Shown here: positions 35,453-43,740 of the stretch, piece by piece
Layout: the number at the start of each line of letters is the position of its first letter
Numbering within the stretch: position 1 is the first letter of the stretch
Assembly (NCBI GenBank): GCA_963805925.1
Contig: CAWDWB010000008.1
Location: 4,801-68,800 of the forward strand
From: CAMPKL01 sp963805925
GTDB taxonomy: Bacteria > Acidobacteriota > Terriglobia > Bryobacterales > UBA6623
Direction of reading: 5' to 3'
Length of the DNA: 64,000 nucleotides
Translations under genes and position numbers: made by a program
Notes under the pieces: generated by a model
Seen by the model: the letters and a program-made list of their open reading frames with translations, nothing else
Database searches by the model: none
Told to the model about the DNA's origin: nothing

Positions 35453-35910
35453 GTCCGCACCTCCTCGAGCACCGCGTCGGTCACCTTCGACACCAGCGCC
35501 GGGCTCACTTCCACGCCGTATATCTCTTCCAGATGCGACTGGATCTCGCGCGTCGTCATGCCACGCGCGTACAGCGACAGGATCTTCTGGTCGAAGCCTT
35601 CAAAGCGCCGCTGGCCCTTGGCTACGATCTTCGGTTCGAACTCCGCGTTGCGCTCACGCGGCGTATGCAGCTCGATCTCGCCGAACTCGCCTTGCAGCCT
35701 CTTCGCCGTCGAGCCGTTGCGCGAGTCGCCGCTGCCGCGTCCGGCCGGCGCATGCTTGTCGTAGCCCAGATGCAAGCTCATCTCGGCTTCCAGAGCTCGC
35801 TCCAGCACGGCCTTGGTGAGCTGCTTCAGCAGCCCGTTCTCTCCTAGAATCTGCTCCGGGCCCTTGTAGCCTTCCAGCAGCTCGTCGATCACCTTCTCGT
35901 TGATCTTCAT
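35392..35910 (-). CDS. IS256 transposase, N-terminal frame
   Basis: N-terminal DNA-binding part: LKQLTKAVLERALEAEMSLHLGYDKHA, GNSRNGS-like DSRNGSTAKRL, and GMTTREIQSHLEEIYGVEVSPALVS (helix-turn-helix). The frame ends in KLYPWCFSTRCS because one base is missing near 35417; restoring it would give KLYP followed by VVFLDALF of the next frame. Confidence 0.85.
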   Translation of the reverse strand: MKINEKVIDELLEGYKGPEQILGENGLLKQLTKAVLERALEAEMSLHLGYDKHAPAGRGSGDSRNGSTAKRLQGEFGEIELHTPRERNAEFEPKIVAKGQRRFEGFDQKILSLYARGMTTREIQSHLEEIYGVEVSPALVSKVTDAVLEEVRTWQRRPLEKLYPWCFSTRCS

Positions 35911-35975
35911 CGATGTCCTCCTTCTCTACATTTGCTCAAGGAGAACATCGCTTACACAGTTTGGTTTACACCCTC

Positions 35976-35983
35976 ATTTTCTC
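35976..35983. repeat. Target-site duplication, right
   Basis: ATTTTCTC, the partner of 34573-34580. Confidence 0.8.
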
Positions 35984-36115
35984 CGATGATTCCGGCGAAG
36001 AAGTTTCACGTGAATTGTTTGCCCCTTTTCCTCGCCTCTCCGCCTGTCTAGGTATAGGCGGCAAGCCATAGCCACTCCGGCGAAGATTTCTCAGCTTGCC
36101 CAACGGAGGTGAACC

Positions 36116-36517
36116 ATGCGTTTCCATTTGTTCTGTTTGGCTCTGGCGCTGCTGCTGGGCGCCTCGACGAGCTACGCCCAAGCGGATCTCGAGGCCACTG
36201 TGCCGTTCGATTTCCATGCCGGCAAGCGGATCATGCCGGCCGGCGAGTACCTGTTCGACGTCGATAATGCCGGGTTGATCTGGATCACAGCGGACCAGAC
36301 CGGTCTTCGGTCAGTGGTCGGATCGACCGGCGTCGGCGGAGGCCCTTTCCCGCCTGATGCGAAGCTTATCTTTCATCGCTACGGCGACACCTACTACCTG
36401 GCCGAGGTGTGGCGAGAAGATTCTTCGGGCGGACGTCGAATCAGTCAGACGCCCGGCGAGCAAGAACTCGCGAGGAGCATGGTCAGTAGAACGGTGTTGC
36501 TGAGAGCTTCGCGTTAA
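36116..36517 (+). CDS. Small secreted protein
   Basis: A 133-residue protein, ATG 36116 after CGGAGG. Signal peptide LFCLALALLLGASTSYAQ; the mature part starts DLEATVPFDFHAGKRIMPAGEYLFDV, a beta-sandwich-like sequence that recurs as small paralogues in Acidobacteriota. Cys-free, about 115 residues when processed. Function unknown. A strong terminator follows, so it is a single-gene unit. It ends with TAA, showing that TAA works as a stop here. Confidence 0.78.
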   Translation: MRFHLFCLALALLLGASTSYAQADLEATVPFDFHAGKRIMPAGEYLFDVDNAGLIWITADQTGLRSVVGSTGVGGGPFPPDAKLIFHRYGDTYYLAEVWREDSSGGRRISQTPGEQELARSMVSRTVLLRASR

Positions 36518-36553
36518 TCCAGCGACTTCAACTCGGATACCCCAATGGTCCAG

Positions 36554-36585
36554 GCCCCGCGGACACGCTTTCCGCGGGGCTTTCC
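36554..36585 (+). terminator. Rho-independent-like terminator
   Basis: GCCCCGCGGA and TCCGCGGGGC (36554-36563 and 36571-36580) form a 10-bp GC-rich stem with a 7-nt loop, followed by TTTCCTGTT. It lies 37 bp after the small secreted protein gene. Confidence 0.75.
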
Positions 36586-37034
36586 TGTTCGAAATCAGTC
36601 TCTCTTGCGGCGCCTCGGATTCTGCCCGAACGTGTTGTCTAAGAAACCATTGCTGCCAAGTTGTCTCAAGATTCGGTCAGACACCCGCCAACTCGCGTAG
36701 CAGTTCTTCGGTGGATTCGTTGAGAACGGCGCTGCAAAACTAGACCACGAGGCGGCGGTTTGAAGGCAGCCTGAACGAACGACCGGACGGCACCGAGAGC
36801 TTGAGATGCGCCATCGTGTTTGCGCTCCAGGCCCTGGGTGGTGACCAGCAAGGCAATCAAGAAACCTCGATTGACGACGATCGTATGAAGCCTCAGCGCC
36901 CGATGCTGAAGTTGCCGATGTTCCAAAAGCCTTTCGCCTCGCGTCCGTTTCCGCTGTTGAGCCGTACGACCTTCGGCCGCCAGGGGCCGCTGTTCCACAA
37001 CCACGTGCTTTTGGTACACAGAGCGGGGATACGA
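36586..37034. other. No supported gene
   Basis: Overlapping low-complexity frames in five phases. On the minus strand VLNESTEELLRELAG then stop (about 36683-36730) has the look of a protein C-terminus, but nothing upstream supports it. Confidence 0.35.
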
Positions 37035-37649
37035 CTAGCCTTCGACCTTTGCTTCTTGGCGTTTTTCCCAAAGGGACTTCTCGTTGAGCACGAGCTGCGA
37101 GACTTCATCCCAGTTGTCGGCTCGCGGGCCTGCGAGTTGCTTGTTGGTTGAGTTCGAGAACACGATCCCCTGGAGACCCTCATCGCGTAGCCGCCGGACG
37201 TTTTCCAGAGAGTCTTCCAAATACAGATCCGCTCCGACCGCTGACTTGTCCTTCATGAAACACAAATCCCAGTAGGGGATGTCATGTGAATCGAGCCATT
37301 CAATTGTCTGTTTCGCGGCCACCTGGTGAAAATACTTGATGAAGAACCGATGAGTGATAATGCGAATCCGAACGTCTGCGTCGGAAAGCGCTCTCAACGC
37401 TTGCGGCGCGCCCTGCATCGGCTGAAGGTTTAGAAAGAGATCACGTTGCGTCACTGCAAACTTGTGAAGCGCTACGTATCCCCCCGGGGCCTTATCGACT
37501 TTCCACTCGGGGATCCCCCAAGAAACTTCCTCAGGCAAGGTGTCAATTTCGACGCCCAACCATTCTGCAGCGATTGGCCTGAGTCCGCGATAAAAGTCAG
37601 CGCACACGCCGTCGAGATCCACTCCCAATACGAACTTTTCCTTAGGCAT
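37035..37649 (-). CDS. 5'(3')-deoxyribonucleotidase-like HAD phosphatase
   Basis: A 204-residue protein of the NT5C family. Motif I is LGVDLDGVCADFYRG (nucleophile Asp and general acid Asp), motif II is IRIITHRFF (Thr), and DLYLEDSLENVRRL holds the motif IV acidic residues. WGIPEW and WLDSHDIPYWDLCFMKDKSAV (Lys) also match the family. It would dephosphorylate nucleoside monophosphates or a related phosphate ester in the cytoplasm. Single gene; no link to neighbours is apparent. Confidence 0.82.
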   Translation of the reverse strand: MPKEKFVLGVDLDGVCADFYRGLRPIAAEWLGVEIDTLPEEVSWGIPEWKVDKAPGGYVALHKFAVTQRDLFLNLQPMQGAPQALRALSDADVRIRIITHRFFIKYFHQVAAKQTIEWLDSHDIPYWDLCFMKDKSAVGADLYLEDSLENVRRLRDEGLQGIVFSNSTNKQLAGPRADNWDEVSQLVLNEKSLWEKRQEAKVEG

Positions 37650-37698
37650 TCCGTCTAGCTCATCCCCATATTGCCTAGCGCATCTTCTAGAAGATGGG

Positions 37699-38052
37699 CT
37701 ATCGCTTGTTGGCCGCTTTCTTCGCGACTGGCTTGGACGACTGACTGCGTTTGGCCGCGGCCCTTCTCTCAGCCCAGTACTGCTTCATGCGTTCGGATGC
37801 CGCCCGCTTCTGTTCAGGAGTCATTCGCGGCCGGCCCTTGCGCTTCTTAGCCTTCTTTGCGGTCCTTGGAATCGCGGCGAGACGAGATGCCGCTTTCGGA
37901 GGGCTCCCGCGACGCGGCCTCGCGGGATCGGGAAAGGTTCCGCCCTGCAGCAATCGAATCGCTTGGTCGAGACGATCACGTTCCTCAATTAGGAGGCGGA
38001 GCGCTTCGCCCGTTGCTGGAGTGGCCATCGCGGAAATAGTAGCAGCAGGCAA
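37699..38052 (-). CDS. Small Lys/Arg/Ala-rich protein
   Basis: Up to 117 residues. Residues about 10-40 form a helix (ALRLLIEERDRLDQAIRLLQ). The C-terminal half is very basic, with KKAKKRKGRPRMTPEQKRAA and a Lys/Ala tail (KPVAKKAANKR), like histone H1-type or nucleoid-binding tails. GRPR is an AT-hook-like core. It may bind DNA or RNA. ATG 38028 is an alternative start; neither has a clear ribosome site. Confidence 0.55.
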   Translation of the reverse strand: MPAATISAMATPATGEALRLLIEERDRLDQAIRLLQGGTFPDPARPRRGSPPKAASRLAAIPRTAKKAKKRKGRPRMTPEQKRAASERMKQYWAERRAAAKRSQSSKPVAKKAANKR

Positions 38053-38109
38053 AGGCCGCTCGCATACTCAAGTCTTGACTACAAGCCATATCCCCTCGCT
38101 CGATCTGAA

Positions 38110-38204
38110 GGGGAGTCGTGGGAGTGGTGGGAGTGTTTATGGGTCGAAGAATATCACTGTGGTTCGGATGGAGGGGCGCTCCCCGACTCCCCTGACTCCC
38201 CCTG
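38110..38204. repeat. Inverted-repeat module A (GGGAGTG units)
   Basis: Left arm 38110-38136: GGGGAGTCG, TGGGAGTGG, TGGGAGTGT, at a 9-bp period. Right arm 38179-38204 carries three inverted units (CTCCCCGA, CTCCCCTGA, CTCCCCCTG). The 42-nt centre is unrelated to the other modules. No coding potential. Confidence 0.65.
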
Positions 38205-38263
38205 CAGGTAGGTTGCGACCGACCTGACGCTCCCCGTTTAGCGCAGAGTCGGCTTTCGCCGGC

Positions 38264-38370
38264 GGCTGACGGACTGACGCGTCTGACGGCCGTTCTGCAA
38301 ACCTCTCATCCTCGGTTCGGCCCCGAGGTGTTTTGTGAAAACTGCGTCAGCGACCGTCAGCGTGTCAGCC
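38264..38370. repeat. Inverted-repeat module B (CTGACGG units)
   Basis: Left arm 38264-38291 has CTGACGGA, CTGACGCGT, CTGACGGCC. Right arm 38344-38370 has three inverted GTCAGC units. The 52-nt centre contains its own hairpin CCTCGG/CCGAGG. Same architecture as module A with a different unit. Confidence 0.65.
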
Positions 38371-38437
38371 AATCGTCTCAGCTCCGCCAAGACCGTTTGC
38401 TTCGATCGACCTGAAAATTACGCGTGCGCGACCCGTG

Positions 38438-38455
38438 TTTTAGGGACATAAATAC
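38438..38455 (+). repeat. Dispersed TTTTAGGRAYRTAAAT-type word
   Basis: TTTTAGGGACATAAATAC, between inverted-repeat modules B and C. Confidence 0.45.
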
Positions 38456-38620
38456 GGTCGCCGCCGAGTTCCGTTGGGTTCCGAACACCCGACGTCACAT
38501 CTGCGCCTACGACAAGAGGGGCAGCGGTAATCGGGGTGGCGAGTTTGGAGAGCGGATTCGGACGCGGGCGAAGCTCCAGCCTCAAATGGACGCACCTCTC
38601 GCCGGATACGCGGCCGGGGC

Positions 38621-38760
38621 CGTCCAGGCTGTCCAAGGTGTCCAGGGTCTTCCTAACCTTTGTTGCACCTACACAACGAGATCAGGTCGAAGGAAACCCT
38701 GGAGACGAATAAAGGTTACGATTCGCCTGGACACCTTAGACACCTTGGACGCCTAGGACG
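38621..38760. repeat. Inverted-repeat module C (TGTCCAAGG units)
   Basis: Left arm 38621-38647: CGTCCAGGC, TGTCCAAGG, TGTCCAGGG. Right arm 38726-38760: CCTGGACA, CCTTAGACA, CCTTGGACG, CCTAGGACG. The 78-nt centre has an internal inverted pair AACCTTT/AAAGGTT. A third unit sequence in the same design. Confidence 0.65.
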
Positions 38761-39093
38761 TCGGACGGGCTCCGAGTCATCGAGCCTGGGATCCAGCGCA
38801 ACGAGCCGTTGATGGGAGCCTCGCGGAGGCACGCCGAAGCCTTGTTGCGGTCCGATCGCGAGGACTTGCATCGCGTCGCCTTGCCTGCGTGCTCAATCGC
38901 GCCCAATCCGTCCGGCTCGGCTGCGACTCCAGCACCGCCGAAAGCTCGACGAGACTCTTGTCCGGATGGTGAGCGATCAGCCGCCCGTTATCACCAGCTA
39001 GCGAATCGGGCGGTCGAATCGTGTCCGAATGGTCGACCGCACCATCCCGCAGAACCAGATCCTCGAGTCCCGGCGCTCAGCCCCCTGGGAAGT
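38761..39093. other. No supported gene
   Basis: Short frames without motifs between the repeat modules and the integrase remnant. Confidence 0.4.
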
Positions 39094-39720
39094 CAAGGAG
39101 TCGGCCTGAGTTCCCAGCGCCACAAGCGGAAGGCAATCCGTCGCTCTTCAGTTCCGGAAGCGTCGAGGTAGATCGCAGTCGTCAAGAGACTGCTGTGTCC
39201 CATCCATTTCTGGATCATCATCAGCGGTATCGCTGCGGCGACAGCGGCGATGCCGAAGGAGTGACGTAGTCCCTTGGGCGTGGCGGCCGGTCCGCTGAAC
39301 TTCGGCCGCCCCCATCACCTCGCACACGCGTCGCCAAGCGGTGGTGCGATGCCACGACCAGAGCTTGGACGAGGCCGTCGCGGGCGTCGCGCAATTGCAG
39401 ACGGGCGAGCGTTTCGAGCAGCCCGGCCGGGACCGGGACGGCGCGGAAGACGCCCCGGCGACGCTTCTTGAGCGACTCGAAGACCAACAAGCCCGCCGCA
39501 GGATCGACTCTTTCCGGGGTGAGGGCGAGAGCTCCCGATACTCGACAGCCGGTGAAGGCGAGAACTTCGCAGAGGGCTCGAACCGGCGTATCTGTCGAAC
39601 GGGCGACCTTCAGAAAGCGGTTCCGCTCATGTTCGGTGCGGTATTTGCGCTGTCCACGCAGGTCGTGGAGCTGGTCCGTCCTCTACGCTTTAGCACGTCG
39701 GCCGGCTGAACCAGTTTGGG
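39094..39720 (-). pseudogene. Tyrosine recombinase remnant, frameshifted
   Basis: The minus strand gives, in successive frames, DLRGQRKYRTEHERNRFL, VLAFTGCRVSGALALTPERV (catalytic Arg), LKKRRRGVFRAVPVPAGLLETL, WHRTTAWRRVCEVMGAA, then GLRHSFGIAAVAAAIPLMMI and MGHSSLLTTAIYLDASG (His, Arg and Tyr). Breaks lie near 39365 and 39300. It belongs to a different branch of integrases from those at 1.6 and 14.3 kb. Probably a fossil of the element that brought the repeat modules, but this is a guess from proximity. Confidence 0.75.
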
Positions 39721-39883
39721 GCGCATAGGGTGCAGAGCGAGTCAGGCGGAAAGCGCTTTTTCGCACCACCTATTCGCCGGTCCCGAGCGCTCCGTGGCCT
39801 GCGCGAAAGGCGTAAAGCGAAGCAGGTCAGGGTGTAGTCGATGCTGAAACACCGCTCCTCAACGAAGCGTTAGTTCCCAACAC

Positions 39884-40597
39884 CTACGGCGTCCGCGGTC
39901 CGAGTGACGCCGACAAAGTAGCCTCTGAAGCGGCCCCGTTTTGACTTCCAGCCGCTTCGCGGCTCTCCGCTAGTGCTAGCCGGCATGCCACCTGCAGTAG
40001 CATCCGGCGGGCCTGAGCTTCGGTGAAGCCCAGTACGCCCGTGTTCGCCAGGCGCACCTCTCGGTCGCCCCATGTCGGCCGCATAACGCCCTTCTTGGCG
40101 TGGCTGTTCGTTCCCAGCAGAAGGTGACCGATCTCGTGGGCGATCGTGTGCCCGAGCATCACGTGCAGATCGAGACCCAAGGATCGCGCCACATCGTCGG
40201 TGCGGTCCAAGTAGACGCCAGCAATGAATCCAAAGCTGTTCTCGAGCGGGATCGAGTATCCGAACTCGATGCTCCGGCTCGTCAGCTTCTTAGCCATCTC
40301 GCGAGGGTGAATCCGAAGCTGGATCACATGCGCGCCGGCCCGTTGCGTGCAGCTCGCATCCTGGCTCGCTTCCTTCTCGGAGGTGCGACACTGCTCCCAC
40401 CGGAGCTCGATGCCGGCCGTGGCCAGCACTCGCGAGGCTTCTCTGCGCGTGCGCTCCAGAGTTGTTGGTTCGATGCCGGCGTAGTCGTAGACGCGAATGG
40501 TCAGTTGCTGGATCCGTAGAGATTGGGGCAGGCTGCCGCCGTGCATCTCAAAAGCCATCGCTCCGGCCAAGATCAGAAAGAAAAGCTTGTGTCCCAT
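39884..40597 (-). CDS. Secreted zinc metalloprotease-like protein
   Basis: A 237-residue protein; ATG 40597 is preceded by GGAGG and begins a signal peptide (KLFFLILAGAMAFEM). The motif HTIAHEIGHLLLGTNSHAKKGVM contains HExxH, a downstream Gly and a third His followed by a Met-turn-like GVM. The N-terminal half has TIRVYDYAGI and a Glu/Arg helix. Relatives in Acidobacteriota are annotated only as hypothetical proteins with this motif. It lies back to back with the sigma factor gene. Confidence 0.72.
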   Translation of the reverse strand: MGHKLFFLILAGAMAFEMHGGSLPQSLRIQQLTIRVYDYAGIEPTTLERTRREASRVLATAGIELRWEQCRTSEKEASQDASCTQRAGAHVIQLRIHPREMAKKLTSRSIEFGYSIPLENSFGFIAGVYLDRTDDVARSLGLDLHVMLGHTIAHEIGHLLLGTNSHAKKGVMRPTWGDREVRLANTGVLGFTEAQARRMLLQVACRLALAESREAAGSQNGAASEATLSASLGPRTP

Positions 40598-40674
40598 CTC
40601 GTTCCTCCGGCCACCTCGCGGGGAAGGCAGGGAAGGAACGCCAAAAAACTTTTCGTGGAGAAAACCGGGTGGCC

Positions 40675-40680
40675 TACAAT
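40675..40680 (+). promoter_or_regulatory. -10-like TACAAT before sigma factor, possible leaderless start
   Basis: TACAAT ends 7 bp before GTG 40688, and TTCGTG lies 17 bp upstream of it. There is no room for a ribosome site, so transcription would begin at or next to the start codon. Confidence 0.5.
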
Positions 40681-40687
40681 CGTTCGC

Positions 40688-41278
40688 GTGGCGGATCCAT
40701 CCACCCCGGATCCTCGGAGCGTCACGCTGGCGTTGCGCCAAGCGCGAGAAGGGGACCGTGCGGCCGAGGAAGAGCTCCTGCGGCTGACTTACCGGGAACT
40801 GCGGAGAATTGCCGGCGCCCGTATGCGTGAGGAGCGCCCCGGCCACACGCTGCAACCCACCGCATTGGTCCACGAGGCGTACATGCGCCTAGCCGGTCAG
40901 GAGCGCGTTGAGTGGCGCGACCGGAGCCACTTCTTCGGTGTCGCTGCGCAGATGATGCGCCGCGTGCTGGTGGATTCGGCCCGCGTGCGCCTAGCCGAAA
41001 AACGCGGAGGAGGCCAACCAAAGCTCGTCCTCGAATGGCTCGAGATCGAGTCGGCGCCGGCGAAGCTCGAGGAAATCCTCGCGGTCGATCAGGCGCTCGA
41101 ACGGCTGCAGCAGCTCGATCCCCAGCAGGCGAAGATCGTGGAGCTGCACTACTTCGGCGGGCTGAGTGTCAAGGACACGGCGGCGGCGCTGGGCGTCTCG
41201 GCGCGCACGGTCGACCGGGACTGGACCATGGCGCGGGCGTGGCTGCGCAAGAAGCTGGGCGGCAAGAACAGCGCATGA
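40688..41278 (+). CDS. ECF-type RNA polymerase sigma factor
   Basis: A 196-residue protein from GTG 40688. Region 2: HTLQPTALVHEAYMRLAGQE and RSHFFGVAAQMMRRVLVDSAR. Region 4: VELHYFGGLSVKDTAAALGVSARTVDRDW. It is the paralogue of the gene at 25355. Its stop overlaps the kinase ATG (ATGA at 41275-41278), so sigma factor and kinase are translationally coupled and presumably form one signalling pair. The upstream frame is open but covers the promoter. Confidence 0.93.
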   Translation: MADPSTPDPRSVTLALRQAREGDRAAEEELLRLTYRELRRIAGARMREERPGHTLQPTALVHEAYMRLAGQERVEWRDRSHFFGVAAQMMRRVLVDSARVRLAEKRGGGQPKLVLEWLEIESAPAKLEEILAVDQALERLQQLDPQQAKIVELHYFGGLSVKDTAAALGVSARTVDRDWTMARAWLRKKLGGKNSA

Positions 41279-43740
41279 GCCCGGAACGCTGGCAGCGGAT
41301 CAAGAGCGTCTACGGCGAAGCCCTGGAGCGGCGGGGGGCCGAGCGGGAGGCGTTTCTGGAAGAAGCTTGCGGCGCGGATTGCGACCTTCGCGCCGAGGTC
41401 GATACGCTCCTGCGGGAGAAGGACGGTCCCGGCCTGGAGAGCCCGATTCAGGCGGCGGACTGGACCGGCCGCGAGCTCGGCCCGTTCCATCTGGTCGAGA
41501 AGATCGGCGAGGGCGGCATGGGCGCCGTCTGGAAGGCTCGGGACGCGAAGCTGGGCCGCACCGTCGCGTTGAAGTTCGTCTCCGCGCACAACTTGAGCGC
41601 CGAGATGCAGCAGCGGCTGCTGCGCGAGGCTCAAGCGTCCGCGGCGCTCGACCACCCCAACATCTGCCATGTCTACGGCATCTACGAGGAGCAGGGTGAG
41701 ACGTTCATCGCGATGGCTTTCATCGACGGGCCCTCGCTCGTCGACAAGATCAAAGACCGCCCGCTACCGCTCGAGGAGGCGCTCGACAACGCGATCCAGA
41801 TCGCCGAAGGCCTCCAAGAAGCGCACGAGAAAGGCATCGTCCACCGCGACATCAAGCCCCACAACGTCATGCTCACGGCAAGGGGCCAAGTCAAGATCAC
41901 CGACTTCGGGCTGGCGTCGCTTGCGGACCGGAGCAAGATCACGAAGACGGGAACAACTCTGGGGACGCTGGCCTACATGGCCCCCGAGCAACTGGAAGGC
42001 GGAGACGTCGACCGGCGGGCGGACATCTGGGCGCTCGGCTGCGTGCTGTACGAGATGCTGGCCCAACATACGCCGTTCCAGGCGGAGTACGAACAGGCGG
42101 TCGCGTACGGGATTCTGAACGGGGCGCCGGAGCCGGTGACCGCGTTGCGTGCGGGCTTGCCGATTGAGGTCGATCGCGTCATCGCGAAGGCGCTGGCGAA
42201 GGACAAAGAGGCTCGCTATCAACACGCCGACGATCTGCTGGTCGACTTGAAGGCGCTGAGCAAAGCGCACCGCGTTCGCACGCCCACTCCACCCGTCGAG
42301 CCCGCTTCCCCGTCCCGGGCGACACCTCCCCGCTGGATTCCCGCTGCGCTCGCCGCGGCGGCGCTGATCGGCGCGATGACGGTTTGGCTAGCGAAGCCAA
42401 ACGCAGGCGAGACGGAGCGGGCCGTGATCCGCTTCGACGTCCCGCCGCCCGAGGGAGCCTTCATTCGCAGCTTCGAGCTGTCGCCGGACGGCCGTCATCT
42501 GGCCTTCGTGGCCCAGCACGAGGACACGGCGCGGCTCTGGCTGCGCTCGTTCGACGAGCCCGCCGCGCGGCCGATCGAAAGGGCCGACGGTGTTGATCCG
42601 CTGAGCGCACCCTTCTGGTCGCCCGACAGCCGCATGATCGGCTTCTTCGCCGCCCGGAAGCTCAAGAAGGTCGGCATCTTGGGCGAGCCCCCGGTGGAGG
42701 TGGCCGACGCCAACGCGGGGCGCGGCGGCGCCTGGAACGAGCATGGCGACATCGTTTTCCAGTCTGAGGGCGGGACGGCCCACGAGCTCACGGCGACGAC
42801 GGCGGATGGCGGCGAGCCGCGACCGGCGACACCCCCTCCGGATGAGCAGTTCAGGGGCCTTACGAGATGGCCCTACTTCTTGCCGGGCGGAGAACGTTTT
42901 ATCTATTCCAGCCGGCTGGGTCCACCCGGAGCCGATCTGAAGATCCGTTTGGGCTATCTGGATTCGCTCGAATCGAAGGTGCTTACGACGCGGAAGTCGC
43001 ACGCGGCGCCGGTAGCCTTCCATCACGGACTAGGCTCTTACCTGCTGCTGGTCGAGAGCGGCGTGTTGATGGCGTATCCGTTCGACGCCTCGTCGGGAAT
43101 CTTGTCAAGCGACGGCATTCCTGTCGCGCGCGATGTCGGCAATGACCGGCTCATGGCGCGCGCGATGTTTTCGGCGTCTGCGACCGGAGCGCTCGCTCAT
43201 TCTTCCCGGACGTTCGGAGTTGATGCGCCGCCACACAAGCTCCTGTGGCTCAACCGACAGGGCGAGCGGGGCGACGTGGTGCTCTCCGGCAACTACTACA
43301 ATTCCCTCCGAATTGCTCCCGATCAGACCCGCGCGGCGCTGTGGATCTTCGACGATGGGGGCGGTCCCGAAAAGTTGATTATCGTGAACTTGCAGAGTGG
43401 ATCGCAGTTTCGTCCGGCTCCCTCGCTGACCGGTGGCACAGCCGGATGGTCGCGGGACGGCACTCAACTCATCCACGGCAATCTGGAGGCCATGTATCGA
43501 ATTTCGGCCGATGCTTCGTTCGAGCCGGAAGAGATCGTCGTACCACGACCCGCCGACGTCTACGCAACCGACTGGTCGCGCGACGGCCGCTGGCTCTTGC
43601 TTGCGGACTATTCGCAAGGCTACGACAAGTGGGATTTGCTCAGGCTTCGCCTGCCTGGAGGCGAACCGGAGCCTTACTTGGTCTCGCCGTACGACGTTCG
43701 TGACGGGCGTTTCTCGCCGGATGGGCGTTTTGTGGCCTAA
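41275..43740 (+). CDS. Ser/Thr protein kinase with beta-propeller, interrupted by TAA
   Basis: An 821-residue product from ATG 41275. Residues 1-65 are the short N-terminal segment shared with the kinase at 28991. The kinase domain covers about 70-335: GEGGMGAVWKARD, VALKFVSAHN, VHRDIKPHNVML near 189, DFGLAS, MAPEQLEGG. A transmembrane helix (AALAAAALIGAMTVWL) near 352 leads into a PD40-type propeller. TAA at 43738 ends the frame inside GRFVA-stop-VSNESG, where the family has Tyr; blades continue in the same frame to 44121. Kinase output should be intact; sensing part may be damaged. Confidence 0.92.
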   Translation: MSPERWQRIKSVYGEALERRGAEREAFLEEACGADCDLRAEVDTLLREKDGPGLESPIQAADWTGRELGPFHLVEKIGEGGMGAVWKARDAKLGRTVALKFVSAHNLSAEMQQRLLREAQASAALDHPNICHVYGIYEEQGETFIAMAFIDGPSLVDKIKDRPLPLEEALDNAIQIAEGLQEAHEKGIVHRDIKPHNVMLTARGQVKITDFGLASLADRSKITKTGTTLGTLAYMAPEQLEGGDVDRRADIWALGCVLYEMLAQHTPFQAEYEQAVAYGILNGAPEPVTALRAGLPIEVDRVIAKALAKDKEARYQHADDLLVDLKALSKAHRVRTPTPPVEPASPSRATPPRWIPAALAAAALIGAMTVWLAKPNAGETERAVIRFDVPPPEGAFIRSFELSPDGRHLAFVAQHEDTARLWLRSFDEPAARPIERADGVDPLSAPFWSPDSRMIGFFAARKLKKVGILGEPPVEVADANAGRGGAWNEHGDIVFQSEGGTAHELTATTADGGEPRPATPPPDEQFRGLTRWPYFLPGGERFIYSSRLGPPGADLKIRLGYLDSLESKVLTTRKSHAAPVAFHHGLGSYLLLVESGVLMAYPFDASSGILSSDGIPVARDVGNDRLMARAMFSASATGALAHSSRTFGVDAPPHKLLWLNRQGERGDVVLSGNYYNSLRIAPDQTRAALWIFDDGGGPEKLIIVNLQSGSQFRPAPSLTGGTAGWSRDGTQLIHGNLEAMYRISADASFEPEEIVVPRPADVYATDWSRDGRWLLLADYSQGYDKWDLLRLRLPGGEPEPYLVSPYDVRDGRFSPDGRFVA

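Larger units (their letters stand above)
34581..35975 (-). mobile_element. IS256-family insertion sequence, 1395 bp
   Basis: The ends are imperfect inverted repeats of about 35 bp (34581-34615 and 35941-35975; both read G.G.GTGT…CTGTGTAA.CGA..TTCTC). An 8-bp duplication flanks them, as expected for IS256. The transposase gene inside is broken (see the two reading frames), so this copy should not move unaided. It lies in the spacer between the kinase operon and the small secreted protein gene. Confidence 0.9.

Noticed and set aside
36595..37071. Minus-strand and plus-strand frames of 117-158 codons
   Set aside because: All phases are open because of base composition; none has motifs, a signal or a good ribosome site.
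38110..38760. CRISPR array
   Set aside because: Units are about 9 bp, in threes and inverted; there are no spacers of regular length and no cas gene.
40523..40687. Upstream extension of the sigma factor frame
   Set aside because: Runs over the start of the divergent metalloprotease gene and the promoter; homology starts at GTG 40688.
40912..41274. Upstream extension of the third kinase frame
   Set aside because: Overlaps the whole sigma factor gene in another phase; the kinase homology starts at ATG 41275.
24726..43740. TAA reassigned to Tyr in this organism
   Set aside because: TAA is a normal stop elsewhere in the window, for example at the end of the small secreted protein gene at 36515-36517.
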